Shown piece after piece: positions 38,601 to 45,905 of a DNA stretch of 64,000 nucleotides. A model generated the notes under the pieces. The model ran no database searches and was not told where the DNA came from. It was given only the letters and a program-made list of their open reading frames with translations. Source of the stretch: Heliopora coerulea (lineage: Eukaryota; Cnidaria; Anthozoa; Scleralcyonacea; Helioporidae); NCBI GenBank assembly GCA_030142905.1, contig JASJOG010000109.1, forward strand, positions 914,001-978,000, in the 5' to 3' direction. A program made the position numbers and the translations under genes. Every line of letters begins with the position of its first letter. The first letter of the stretch is position 1.

Positions 38601-39509
38601 ACCGCCCCTCTCTCATGCAATAGAGCTATCGAGTCAACTGGGAACAGTATGGTCGTTTAATCCTTTTAAGAGCACGTTAGGTTCTCGCGACAACCTAACG
38701 CTTACCCGTGAGGATGTGTAGTGTTTTGATATATATGATCAATAGGATTAAAATAAATATACTAAGTAATTAGGAGCAAATGCTGGAAAGTCATTTGCTA
38801 TTTTAAACGTAGATCAGCGAAACGAAAAGGTCACCAGTTATTTTCAGAATTCATTGATCGTGATTAATCAGATACTGTACTGTTTCTAATAACGCTACAT
38901 TCTGTGTAACCCTTTATCACAAAGTGTCCGGTACGTTGCGCAAACAGAACGAATGAGCAATTCAGAGAACAAAGAAAAAACAGAGGACAAAGAACAACCG
39001 AAAAAAAGTTCATGCGATGCGTTAAAAAATTAAGCCCCATGTGGATAGTCAGCAAACGTGTACCATCCAAAAAGAAACACTTTAGCCGTATGTCTATTTG
39101 TTTTTAAATTACATTTTTCGTGACGAATCAATTAAAGTGCTTTTGCCCAGAAATCTAATCTCTGTTTTAGCCTCTGGTGGATGATATGAACAGTCAGGGA
39201 TATAATGACAGCGGAATTAACATCTCCGAGGAGCTTAAGAGTACTTCAATCTGGAAGTCTATGGTTGCTAATAGAGGAAATGCTTCGAATCTCGACGGAT
39301 TACGCGTGCGCAAACCACGCAAGCACAAACACAAATACAGACGTCATCGTCATAATAAGGATCTTGATGACGAAACCCTGGAACGAAAACTCTCCGTCGT
39401 TCCTGATGCGCCTGATTTAGAAAAAATAGCAAACGATGACGATGCCGAATCAGCCGCTCTTCCTCTCGTTACCGTGGATAGCGCCGATGAACGTACCACC
39501 CCTGTATAA
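5536..39509 (+). CDS. SLC4: SLC4-family Na+-coupled bicarbonate transporter (NBC/NDCBE-like), 17 coding exons
   Basis: This membrane protein is expected to move bicarbonate or carbonate with sodium across the plasma membrane; in cnidarians such carriers serve pH control and, in corals, calcification. The joined exons are 5536-5658, 5746-5845, 17190-17492, 18770-18964, 22804-22991, 24060-24305, 26851-26925, 27809-28011, 30122-30296, 31098-31682, 33197-33475, 34586-34764, 35594-35666, 36156-36224, 36765-36938, 37849-37986 and 39171-39509. All phases match, giving 1,147 residues, a normal length for the NBC branch. Visible family blocks are [16 protein letters not shown] (about residue 115), [11 protein letters not shown] (about 375), [12 protein letters not shown] (about 557), [19 protein letters not shown] and REQRVTG. 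The loop cysteines (about 660, 662, 684, 697) favour the Na+-coupled branch over the anion exchangers. The paralogue within the branch (A4, A5, A7, A8, A10-like) cannot be fixed. Cassette exons in the 11-kb intron 2 could have been missed. Confidence 0.93.
5746..5845 (+). CDS. SLC4: SLC4 exon 2
   Basis: The acceptor is TCTAG at 5741-5745 and the donor is GTAACG at 5846. It encodes residues 42-74, including [16 protein letters not shown], a Ser/Arg-rich segment with an RxxS-type phosphorylation look. It ends in phase 1 and joins exon 3 in frame after an 11.3-kb intron. Confidence 0.7.
8778..9000 (+). mobile_element. MITE family 1, copy A
   Basis: It starts AAGGGCTGTTTACACGTGCG, has the body ATTTTGTGCCTGGCGATTGA and ends near CAATCGCAACGTGCAAAATT, the same layout as copies at 19225-19416 and 29237-29425. 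This copy has an internal triplication of GGATGTCATGAGTTTATT. No coding capacity. Confidence 0.75.
9458..9647 (+). repeat. Foldback element with a tRNA-type B box
   Basis: Imperfect arms are recognised by AAGTTCACGTTTGGTGA on the left and TCATCAAACGTAAACCTT on the right. Between them lies GGGTTCGATTCCC (about 9532-9544), a good RNA polymerase III B box. An A box is not clear, so this may be a SINE fragment or chance. Confidence 0.35.
12731..13483. mobile_element. Non-autonomous pogo/Tigger-type element (MITE)
   Basis: Ends CAGCAGAAGCTCGCTAACTC and, on the other side, GTTCGAGTTAGCGAGGTTCTACAG form imperfect terminal inverted repeats flanked by TA. The motif AGTTCGAGTTAGCGGGG or variants recurs at least six times near both ends. 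The interior has only a 100-codon ORF made largely of these repeats and no transposase signature. Confidence 0.75.
17190..17492 (+). CDS. SLC4: SLC4 exon 3, N-terminal cytoplasmic domain
   Basis: The acceptor is CCTCAG at 17184-17189 and the donor is GTAATG at 17493. It encodes residues 75-175 with the family hallmarks [46 protein letters not shown] and [10 protein letters not shown]. This is the strongest N-terminal family signature in the gene. Confidence 0.95.
18770..18964 (+). CDS. SLC4: SLC4 exon 4
   Basis: It encodes residues 176-240. It starts [14 protein letters not shown], matching the family's IADMVLDNMIASGQL-type block, then a basic stretch [18 protein letters not shown]. The donor is GTATTG at 18965; phase 1 in and phase 1 out. 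Confidence 0.92.
19121..19416 (+). mobile_element. MITE family 1, copy B (partial plus complete copy)
   Basis: A truncated start (19121-19190, AAGGGCTGTTTACACTGGCG) is followed by a second, complete copy at 19225-19416 that ends in CGTGTAAACGAGCCTT, the inverted match of the start. It lies in SLC4 intron 4. Confidence 0.8.
19586..19789. mobile_element. hAT-type MITE with imperfect 8-bp target-site duplication
   Basis: It starts CAGTCATGTCAAACATGTGG and ends CAGTTTGACATGCCTG (inverted). GC-rich GGCCCGCGGGCCGCATGCGG sits at the left end. The flanking octamers CTCTAGAG (19578-19585) and CTCCAGAA (19790-19797) match at 6 of 8 positions, as expected for an old hAT insertion. Length 204 bp; non-coding. 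Confidence 0.8.
20058..22035. repeat. Large inverted repeat, about 830-bp arms, 320-bp spacer, in SLC4 intron 4
   Basis: The left arm (20058-20887) and right arm (21208-22035) are reverse complements over almost their whole length, with few differences. The spacer (20888-21207) holds a second, diverged copy of an arm segment beginning ATTGCAGCACACAACTGC (left-arm copy at about 20778, spacer copy at about 20995). One frame of that unit reads [20 protein letters not shown], an exon-like translation, and its counterpart reads [20 protein letters not shown]. No known transposase was recognised. Confidence 0.9.
22477..22712. repeat. Degenerate (TTTA/TTTG)n low-complexity tract
   Basis: A run of TTTATTTATTTG-type repeats with interruptions; its long Phe/Tyr/Leu-rich translations are artefacts of the repeat. 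It ends about 90 bp before SLC4 exon 5. Confidence 0.95.
22804..22991 (+). CDS. SLC4: SLC4 exon 5, variable linker
   Basis: The acceptor is TTCAG before 22804 and the donor is GTACGT at 22992. It encodes residues 241-303, a hydrophilic acidic linker ([15 protein letters not shown]...) in the part of the N-terminal domain that varies and is often alternatively spliced in SLC4 genes. The join rests on phase (1 to 0) and position rather than on conserved motifs. Confidence 0.75.
23616..23897. repeat. Foldback element, about 110-bp arms, in SLC4 intron 5
   Basis: GAGACGATGAGCTTGGACGA (23616) is mirrored by the segment ending in TATCGTCTC (23897). The arms continue through TCTTTGGTG and ATACAGACTT...GATGAATAAGATC. 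Several imperfect differences indicate an older element. Confidence 0.8.
24060..24305 (+). CDS. SLC4: SLC4 exon 6
   Basis: It encodes residues 304-385 with [35 protein letters not shown] and [15 protein letters not shown], all near-invariant SLC4 blocks. The donor is GTAAGT at 24306; phase 0 at both ends. Confidence 0.96.
24999..25329. mobile_element. MITE with AGGGGCTGATTACATGG-type ends
   Basis: The left end AGGGACAGATTAGATGGGAA and the inverted right end (..TCTCCATGTAATCAGCCCCT) match. The motif TTTCAGCCCGG or its complement occurs about five times inside. Non-coding, 331 bp, in SLC4 intron 6. Confidence 0.6.
26851..26925 (+). CDS. SLC4: SLC4 exon 7
   Basis: This 75-nt exon encodes [18 protein letters not shown] and the start of the IDEFLQQ block (residues 386-410), which directly continues exon 6 in the family alignment. 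The acceptor is TTCTAG and the donor is GTATTT. Confidence 0.94.
26990..27745. repeat. Diverged repeated segments in SLC4 intron 7
   Basis: The block around GGAGCGAAAGCCCTCTTTAA (27299) recurs in diverged form near 27015 and 27708, and CAACCAAGACCTGTTGG-like text near 27324 and 27731. The spacings (about 285 and 410 bp) are uneven, so this is an old duplication rather than a clean tandem array. Confidence 0.4.
27809..28011 (+). CDS. SLC4: SLC4 exon 8
   Basis: It encodes residues 411-477. It starts [18 protein letters not shown], a family hallmark, followed by a divergent Gly/His/Asn-rich linker ([20 protein letters not shown]) just before the membrane domain. It ends in phase 2. Confidence 0.94.
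28613..29039. repeat. Foldback element, about 200-bp arms, in SLC4 intron 8
   Basis: TACACCTTTTGCTGTTCA (28613) is mirrored by the end TGAACAGCAAAAGGTGTA (29039). Matching continues to the hinge near 28814-28841, where TAAAATTTCA faces TGAAATTTTA. The arms differ at scattered positions. Confidence 0.9.
29237..29425 (+). mobile_element. MITE family 1, copy C
   Basis: It starts AGGGCTGTTTACAGTTGCG and ends GTGCGTGTAAACAGACT (inverted), with the same internal text GACTGTCATGGGTGTATTGC as copy B. It lies in SLC4 intron 8. Confidence 0.85.
30122..30296 (+). CDS. SLC4: SLC4 exon 9, first membrane segment
   Basis: It encodes residues 478-536: [20 protein letters not shown] (cytoplasmic entry to the membrane domain), then [19 protein letters not shown] (first transmembrane helix) and TFGGVM. 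The donor is GTAGTT at 30297. Confidence 0.95.
30530..30830. repeat. Pyrimidine-rich low-complexity tract (TTCACTTCC-like)
   Basis: Repeated TTCACTT/CCCTTCC/AATTCAATC words; the long Phe/Ser/Leu-rich ORF here is a product of base composition. Confidence 0.8.
31098..31682 (+). CDS. SLC4: SLC4 exon 10, membrane core and glycosylated loop
   Basis: This large 585-nt exon encodes residues 537-731. It has [36 protein letters not shown] and [19 protein letters not shown]. The large extracellular loop follows, with four cysteines (about 660, 662, 684, 697) and three N-glycosylation sequons (NQS, NGS, NST, about 657, 669, 678). The four-cysteine loop is typical of Na+-coupled members. Confidence 0.97.
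33197..33475 (+). CDS. SLC4: SLC4 exon 11
   Basis: It encodes residues 732-824 with [37 protein letters not shown] and [19 protein letters not shown]. The PLG-NPWW and FMDQQITA blocks are characteristic of the NBC branch. Confidence 0.97.
34211..34390 (+). mobile_element. MITE family 2, copy A
   Basis: It starts AAGGGCTGTTTACACGGGCG, contains TTTTTAGCCTCCTGACACAT and GCGATCGAGTGGATTGA, and ends GAAAAATCGCAAGAAG...CCGTTTAAACT. It matches the copy at 38169-38360 through the whole body. The first 15 bases match family 1 although the bodies differ. Confidence 0.8.
34586..34764 (+). CDS. SLC4: SLC4 exon 12
   Basis: It encodes residues 825-883: [37 protein letters not shown] and [13 protein letters not shown]. 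The acceptor is TTGTAG and the donor is GTAAGT; it ends in phase 2. Confidence 0.97.
35594..35666 (+). CDS. SLC4: SLC4 exon 13
   Basis: This 73-nt exon encodes [18 protein letters not shown] and the GKFLK end (residues 884-908). REQRVTG is shared across the family; the rest is a transmembrane helix. The donor is GTAAGT. Confidence 0.95.
35784..35950 (+). mobile_element. tRNA-derived SINE, copy 1
   Basis: GTCAATGGTTAGAGCG (A-box-like) and GTGCGATTCCCGG (B-box-like), about 40 bases apart, form a tRNA-like head with CTCACCGGTCATCAGAAGG between them. A body with CAGAAATCGTTTTTCTGAGG and AACGTTCATCAGTCATC follows. Confidence 0.7.
36156..36224 (+). CDS. SLC4: SLC4 exon 14
   Basis: This 69-nt exon encodes [19 protein letters not shown] plus RGVQ (residues 909-931), the family block [14 protein letters not shown]. 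The donor is GTAAGA; phase 0 at both ends. Confidence 0.95.
36765..36938 (+). CDS. SLC4: SLC4 exon 15
   Basis: It encodes residues 932-989: [36 protein letters not shown] and [13 protein letters not shown]. These match the KHQPD and last-helix blocks of SLC4. The donor is GTTAGT. Confidence 0.96.
37051..37110. repeat. Imperfect (TG)n microsatellite
   Basis: GTGTGCGTGTATGCATGCGT and similar text, 60 bp, in SLC4 intron 15. Confidence 0.9.
37215..37405 (-). mobile_element. tRNA-derived SINE of another family, reverse orientation
   Basis: On the minus strand, GGCACTGTGGTAGTGCATG (A-box region) is followed by GGGGTTCGATTCCGG (B box). The body ends in GTTTTCTCCGGGTACTCCGG, text that I know from SINE tails of several animal groups. 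The assignment to a named family is not possible here. Confidence 0.65.
37849..37986 (+). CDS. SLC4: SLC4 exon 16
   Basis: It encodes residues 990-1035: [20 protein letters not shown] and LDDLMPES, followed by an acidic Lys/Glu helix. LDDLMPES is the family's C-terminal hallmark. The donor is GTAGGA. Confidence 0.96.
38169..38360 (+). mobile_element. MITE family 2, copy B
   Basis: It shares AGCCTCCTGACACATGCGAT, CGAGTGGATTGA and ACTTTGGTGAGTTGTT with copy A and ends AATCACCCGTGGAAACAGCT. It lies just after SLC4 exon 16. Confidence 0.8.
38556..38650 (-). mobile_element. tRNA-like SINE head or tRNA pseudogene, reverse orientation
   Basis: On the minus strand, AGTTGAC (5') and GTCAACT (3') form a perfect 7-bp acceptor-like stem. 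CGATAGCTCTATTGCATGAG looks like a D-arm region and GAGTTCGAATCCC is a B box. The T-stem does not pair well, so it is not a functional tRNA gene. Confidence 0.6.
39171..39509 (+). CDS. SLC4: SLC4 exon 17 (stop codon), cytoplasmic tail
   Basis: It encodes residues 1036-1147. [18 protein letters not shown] matches the NISDEM...LW tail of NBC proteins. A basic His/Lys/Arg run [18 protein letters not shown] follows (about 1082-1099), then an acidic stretch and the end TTPV, which fits a class I PDZ-binding motif. The stop is TAA at 39507-39509. I do not see an obvious nearby AATAAA, so the 3' UTR end is unknown. Confidence 0.93.
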   Translation, partial: PLVDDMNSQGYNDSGINISEELKSTSIWKSMVANRGNASNLDGLRVRKPRKHKHKYRRHRHNKDLDDETLERKLSVVPDAPDLEKIANDDDAESAALPLVTVDSADERTTPV

Positions 39510-39766
39510 ACTTGAAGCCGTTACGTGATCCTGCGTGAGGGTGCCTGGTCTGCAAGGCTTTTAAACGTATTTTACCATGTAATCAATCTTGATGTCGTGA
39601 AAATGAACCCCGGGGCTTGGTTTCATGAAGCGTTGTTTAGATAACGGGACTGGTAAGTATTGTTTTGAAACGGTACATATCGTTCTGGAACAATACCTAT
39701 TGATCCTCTAGTTGAGATAGTGAGATATATATTTTGCAAATTTGGGAGCTTGAAGACTTCTTGAAC

Positions 39767-39868
39767 GATAGATAAACGTTCGTCAAGCTCGATCCTCAGA
39801 AAATGATTTCTGAGCCCCAGACGGGGATCGAACCTGCAACATTCTGATGACCGGTGAGACCTACAACC
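39767..39868 (-). mobile_element. tRNA-derived SINE, copy 2 (minus)
   Basis: On the minus strand it has CTCACCGGTCATCAGAATG, then GCAGGTTCGATCCCC (B box) and CAGAAATCATTTTCTGAGG, the same order as the copy at 35784. It stands back to back with a plus-strand copy. Confidence 0.75.
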
Positions 39869-39879
39869 TTGTAATGACC

Positions 39880-39935
39880 AGTAGAGCGTCTCACCGGTCA
39901 TCAGAAAGTTGCGGGTTCGATCCCAGTGTTAATTC
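39880..39935 (+). mobile_element. tRNA-derived SINE, copy 3 (partial, plus)
   Basis: AGAGCGTCTCACCGGTCATC followed by GCGGGTTCGATCCCAG: only the tRNA-like head remains. With the copy at 39767-39868 it makes an imperfect inverted pair. Confidence 0.7.
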
Positions 39936-40847
39936 TGTTAGTGTCAATTCTTTACGGTCCAAGACGTTTCCCCTTGACAGGTAAAACCGTCTAGAGTTAA
40001 CCTGAGTAAAATAGAACTCGCATTCGGATCGAAAAGAGTTGATTGAGATAGTGTTAACTCTTTTCAGTCTGAAACGTCTCCCCTTGATTGGTAAAATCAT
40101 CTGAGGTTAGCCTGGGTAAAATAACAGAAGTCAGATTCGGACCGAGAAGAGCCAATCTAATGAAAGGCTTCATGTAACCAAACGTGTCAGTAGATAAGAT
40201 TGATGAAACTGACAGTAAGTAGATGTCGTGAAGTCATTTTTTGTATTATTTCCAAACGTGGTATGATGTACAATACCCAGACGTGAATCATCTCGGCTTA
40301 ACTTTATCATAAAAATGAATGCACAGCAAAAGGCTCTTAACAAACACATTTTGTTTGAGATATTTATTGGCTAACATTTTGTCGTACCCGGTGACGGGTC
40401 CAGGGTGGGGCACAAGGGGCCAGGGCCCCCCTCTCAGCAAGATAATAGCAAGTGTAATTTTTGGTAAATTCGCTTATCAACCAAGAAACCTGAAAAGAAA
40501 ATATCTACAGTTGTTATCTTCCAATTGTTTGTAAAACGCAAGTTAAAAGGTTTTGTTCGGACACATGCAGTTCAGAACATGAATGAAAAGTGACAACGCG
40601 TTGGCAACTTGATGATTCATTTTTCTGGTAAATACTACAAATGTCAAATAACTAAACGTGATTTTTCTGGAGAAGCTCAGAGCAGGAGAGGAAATTTTAC
40701 TGTTTAGTTATTACTCCTAGGCTACCGCTCTCTCCCTTCCAGCCAAGTCTGGATTCGCTTGTCAGGCTAGTGGTAATTTGCAAATATCATCAGAGTCTAT
40801 TTGCATACGAACCAGTACACAAATTTAACCTTCGCTCACCATCTGAG

Positions 40848-40925
40848 TCTTCGTAGCTCAATGGTTAGAGCATCTCACCGGCGATCAGGTAACGGTTCGA
40901 TTCCCGTCAGGGACTCAAAACGTTT
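40848..40925 (+). mobile_element. tRNA-derived SINE, copy 4, near-cloverleaf head
   Basis: GAGTCTT and GGGACTC can form a 7-bp acceptor stem (two wobbles). GCTCAATGGTTAGAGC forms a D-arm and ACGGTTCGATTCCCGT a shortened T-arm. The anticodon arm is poor. CAAAACGTTTTTCTGAG follows as in the other copies, so I call a SINE head, not a tRNA gene. Confidence 0.7.
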
Positions 40926-42455
40926 TTCTGAGAGAACAGCTTGAGAACGTATTAAGAACATATATTGGCATGGTTTGAAAGTCATATATTTATACACAAA
41001 GTTATTTTTAGAAGGTAATTTATTACCTTACACCTTGTAAATAAATATGTAACAAGACTTTGAAACCATGTAAATAGACTCTGTTGATGTTGCAAGATGC
41101 GACGAAACGTTAGCCAATAAATATTTCTCAAACAAATTGTGTTTTTTTAGAAACTGCTGGGCGTTCATTTTTATAGTAAAGTTGAGATTTCCACCTGGTT
41201 CTTCTATCATCTCGGCCTAAAGTATAAGGCCAGAAAGAATGACGACGAATCGCAGGTTATTTAGAACTGACATTAGCAGCGCTATTTAGCTTCATGTCAA
41301 CTATATACCACATAATCTAATGAGGTGAAAGTGCCTGGGGCTCAACCGTTCCATCTTTACTCTGTAGTCTCGGGTAGATTTATTCAGACGAGATAAAATT
41401 TCATAGTGAATCTTGTTTTAATGTAGCAAACTTTTCGTAATTCTGTTCACAATACGCATAACTCATGATTTGTCACAGTTAATTTTCTCGCGGCAAAATT
41501 GTCCCATACTTGTCAGTTTCTTGAATCTGAATTTGAATTATGCGTGCTGCTGGCAGCAACGGAGGTAAATGGGGTATTCGTTTATTTATTTATTTAATTT
41601 TTTTTTCTTTGGGTTATTTTAAATATGTAAAGGTAGCATTTTTTTGACTGCCTTGCACGATTTTAAACAACTTGCATTGTTCATAAGTTATTACTTGGTG
41701 TGATATGGCGAACGCGAGTCGTTCCAGCAGTTTGCCAGAAAAGAACGAGCAGTGATATATTGAACAGTTTATTACCAACTTTAAGAAGACTGGCCCTGGT
41801 AGATTTTAATAGTATACATTTGTTACTCATACTATCATACACTATAGGCTAAAACGTGCAAAGGCCGAAAACGTGTTTAAATATTCGATTTAGGGATAGC
41901 GTCGTTTTTAGGAAGTCCCCTGTTTACAATATCCAGGTAATGGACTTCACCGTGTATCTAAACGTAGTATAAAACTTATTCATCAGTTGCATTAAACACA
42001 CTTTTGTCGTGATTACTGTCCAGACACTTTTTCCAGTCATTTTGTAACTCGATGTCTCTTGCGCTGGATCCCCGATACGCTAGTAATTTTACTACCCAGA
42101 GGGAAGCGTGCCGTGGAATCTAGCTTTTAAGCTCTTTGGATGTAATCACTTCTCTTCCCATAAAAATAAGGAAAACTGAAAATAAAATAAAAATAACATC
42201 GAAAGAAATAAGTCGTACTGAGCCCACGTAGCTTATTCGGTTGACATGTTGTAGCATGTAAACAGCGAGATCCAAGCGTTCAGCTGCCGAACGTAAATTT
42301 TATTTGACGAAGTATAAAACGAATTCGTCTTATTCAGGAGTATGAGATTGTTTCAAATAAACTGAAATAAATTACAGATGATGGTTGAAGTGGTATAACC
42401 AGTCATCTGTAGAGAATAAAAATGGAGTGCTGCGTAGGCAGTGTGGAAATCGAAG

Positions 42456-42559
42456 TGAAATAATCAGAAAGGTTTGAGTACTGCCAAAGGGCCTTCGCTC
42501 GAAACGTTAGATAACTACTCTCACATTTCGGCAGTACTCAAACCTTTCTGATTATTTCA
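42456..42559. repeat. Foldback with 30-bp arms around CGAAACGTTAG
   Basis: TGAAATAATCAGAAAGGTTT at 42456 is mirrored exactly by AAACCTTTCTGATTATTTCA at 42540-42559. The loop holds CCTTCGCTCGAAACGTTAG. Confidence 0.85.
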
Positions 42560-43241
42560 TCTCTAGAGAAGACTGGATCAAGCATCCTACTGTTTAAAAT
42601 GGCCAGAGAATAAAGCCAGCGAAATTTGACCCGTGCCGTTACTAACGGACCAAAGTCGTGGTAAATCTTTTCGCCCAGCTGCCGTCTTAAAAACATTTCC
42701 TGATCGTCTATATGGCAAAATGGAAGTGCTTCGTAGGTCGAAAGGCAACTTTTTTTTCTTTTTTTTTTTTTAAAAAAACAAAGAAAAAGAAAGAAAAAAA
42801 GCTAAACGGCATTAAGGGTTACTACAGAATTTAACTTTCACCTAGAGAACAAATATCAATTAAGAAATAATTGAGTGCGCATGGACTCCGTCCGAAGAGA
42901 TTCGAATAACAAAGTGATGGCAGCCAGGTTACTGTACCAAACAAAGGGTGATCAGAATTCTTTTTGTCAGGAAACAGAACATGTGCATACGCTCCATCGC
43001 ATTCAGCTGAGGGCGTAACCGATATATCCAATTATGTCATGACACACCCACAATTCATTGTTTCAACAGAAGCGTTAAATCCTTTAGTCCACTCAGTAAT
43101 CAGGATTGTGACAAACGCCTATCGCATACAAATAAGTGGATATCTTAATTTCTAACGACTAACGTCTCTTCAATCTTATACTGAAAAAAAAACCCCCAAA
43201 AAACTACAGTATTTCATCGTGGGTGAGTCATGACATAAGGT

Positions 43242-43386
43242 GGTTAATCAATGTTCACTCGTGTGATAAAGAATTTAACATCGCTCGTAAAGTTTGAACT
43301 TCCACTCGGGACCTACGGCCCCTCATGGCCGTTAAGCTTCACTTGCAATGTTATATCCTTTATCACACTCGTGACCATTAATTAAC
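43242..43386. repeat. Foldback element, about 40-bp imperfect arms
   Basis: GGTTAATCAATG...CTCGTGTGATAAAG on the left faces CTTTATCACACTCGTG...TTAATTAACC on the right. Confidence 0.65.
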
Positions 43387-44088
43387 CCTCACTAATTCCA
43401 TTTCCCAATCGTTCCTTATTAAATTTACTAACCCTCATCAAATCCCAGATTGTTCTGTCTTTGCATTACACAAACGATTTTAGCACCCCTTTCTATTGCT
43501 CTTGAATGCGAAAACAATGAATCAAGTTATGGTATAGTTAACGCATTTATAACACCGTCAGAGGGGACTTTTATAGAATTAATTAGCGTTGATCTCTCCA
43601 TTGAATTCATCAAAACTTGAGCTTAATTTCGATATTCAAATTAGGTATCTAAATCACCGAAGCGATCAGATTTTATTTATTTTCAAAACTGCCGTCAGCG
43701 AGGTGGGTTTTTTGAAGTCCAGGCGAGAGTGCCTTGAGTCAAATGTAAGGTTTACAAGATGTTGTTTCTCGGAGTTTGATTTATTACAAAAACCTCTGTT
43801 TACTTCAGTTATTTGCTGTCCTAAGAAACTCAGTAATATTTGACATTTGTGAAGATAGCTTGTGGATAGCGTCTCCAGCTGTTTGTGCAGTCTTGTGTTC
43901 ACTTGCTTCATTTCACCGTTGAAAGAACAGCTAGTTAGAGCTTATTGCAGCTAAGAAACGACCATGAGGAAATGCACGGAGAAAAGTGACCGTAAGTGAA
44001 ACTTAATTTGTACGAACTAACTTAAACTAAAATTTAACTTGTAATGATTAACTCGGGATCAGTGAATGGTTTCGTTTGGCCAAGTATA

Positions 44089-44265
44089 AGGGTTTACTCA
44101 TGCAATTTTGTACATTGCAATTGTCATCCTGGTGTGCCCAATAAACAGATGACAGCCTATGCAGCGAGATATTCGCTTAAGATTTGCTCCATTTTGTCCT
44201 CGGTGCTCTCGTCGGTTTTATACATATGCCAAGATGTCGATCGCGACGCACAAAATCGCAAGGGT
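44089..44265 (-). mobile_element. MITE family 1, copy D (diverged, reverse)
   Basis: TTTGTACATTGCAATTGTCATCCTGG (first 20 bases shown in parts as TTTGTACATTGCAATTGTCA) and TGTCGATCGCGACGCACAAA correspond to the reverse complement of family 1 bodies. The GCAGCGAGATATTCGC segment matches the inverted form of the same part of copies A-C. Confidence 0.6.
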
Positions 44266-44633
44266 ATTTGATCTCTTCATTTGTCTAAATTTTTGCGTCA
44301 GCAAGATCTTTCATATTAATGGCAAGGTTGTTCAAGTTTTTCCATAAGTGGACCTTATGTTAAAAAAGTTGATATGAACACGGGCTTTTTTTATGGGTAA
44401 GTCCTACTTAGTCTTCAGCTTTTACCATGAACTGATTAGTTATTGATACAAAAACAGTTTACTGAAATTTTGCTGGAAGACTAGTGGTGTAAAATATCAA
44501 AGGCTAGGTGTCGTTTTGTTGTTTATTACACGAAGGAATAAAGTCGTTTTCTTTTGTTTTCGTAGGAATAAAAAACAAAAAAAAAAAACAAAACAAAAAA
44601 AAAAACAACAAAAAAACAACTTATTAAACGAGA

Positions 44634-44755
44634 GCGCGGTCATTACCGGAAAATATCAGAGCGGTGTCTTGACAGTACGGACCGGGCCCGGTGGGCTCGG
44701 TCCGTAGTTAAAAGGCTACCGTGATCTGATATTTTCTAGCAATGATCAAGCGAAC
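44634..44755. repeat. Foldback with GC-rich centre
   Basis: GGTCATTACCGGAAAATATC faces GATATTTTCTAGCAATGATC. The centre holds ACGGACCGGGCCCGGTGGG and CTCGGTCCGT, itself partly palindromic. Confidence 0.65.
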
Positions 44756-45905
44756 GAGGTTAATAAGAAGTTTATTATATGGCTTATTTTAAACCAGCAA
44801 AATATAATCATTCTGGCAAATACATTCGTATGGCGTGACCGAGTCGTTGAGCGCTTTTCCATGCACCGAGCACAAAGAAAGATCAATTTGCTGTGAATTC
44901 CCCAGTAAAAACCAATAATTTAGACACCTAATTGAAAACAAAGCAAATAAAGTGGGGTTTGTCATACAGCAGGTTATTCGTACAGCCCGGTAAGTTTTGG
45001 CAGGAAAATTTTCAATTTAGTTAAGTAGAAACAAACGAGTTCAGCTACGTTTTATCCAGGATTAACCTCCATTTCCAGCTTTCCGCCAGGTTCGTCAACT
45101 GCTGCTATTAAAGCTTCAGCATCCGAAAAAAGAGTAAGTTACATGAATGAGGTTTGGAAGTACAAGAAGTGTCATTTCGGTTAAGAAAGCAAGCAGAATG
45201 TATCTAAATTGAGTGTCTCGGTTACCTTAATACGAAAAGTAAAAATAGGTTTGCAATGCATTTTTTGCGTCTACTGCACTGAACTTGCACAGAAGTGAAA
45301 CAAAATTCACCTACTATCGAAGTGTTTCAAAACAGCAATTTTATTGAGATATTGTAAAATTTTCCCATCGATGCATTGCTCCATGTATTTGTGAGTTGAC
45401 TCCATTTGGTAACAGTAAAATTTAGTTTTTGGTTGATTTGATTGTAGAAGTGTTTTAATGCTATTCCAAAATCCAACCACTAATTCAGAAGTATGCAATC
45501 CTGCATTTCTAGTTATCGCTAATAGATATTATAAGTATTGCATATCAGTGACTGAATTTTCGGGAATCGTCTGTATTTATATGTACAGTCGAACCCCTAA
45601 TAGCGAACACCTCTTTTAAGCGGACACCCCTTTTAAACGGACACCAAACTCAGGTCCAAATCGTTTCTTTTATAAAATACTAATAATATAACCTCTATTA
45701 GGCGGACACCTCTCTTTAACGGAAGCGGACACCTCACAGGTGGTCCCAATGAACAAATCAACCCCTTTTAAGCGGACAGACAACAGATGGCCCAATATTT
45801 TATAGCAACAACAGTAAATATTCAGTAATTTACACATCTATATCTGCTTAATGTTCAGTACTGTTCTGTAGTAATATTCAAGATACATAATACAGCATGC
45901 ATGAA

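Larger units (their letters stand above)
39510..45585. other. Intergenic region after SLC4, no gene seen
   Basis: About 6 kb with SINE copies (39767-40925), three small foldbacks, poly-A/T tracts (42750-42800, 44574-44620) and short ORFs without supported function. The first part is probably SLC4 3' UTR. Confidence 0.5.

Noticed and set aside
38556..38650. Functional tRNA gene on the minus strand
   Set aside because: A good acceptor stem and B box, but the T-stem does not pair and the anticodon arm is unclear; better explained as a SINE head.
44516..44707. Lysine-rich 63-codon ORF
   Set aside because: Made by an interrupted poly-A tract next to a foldback.
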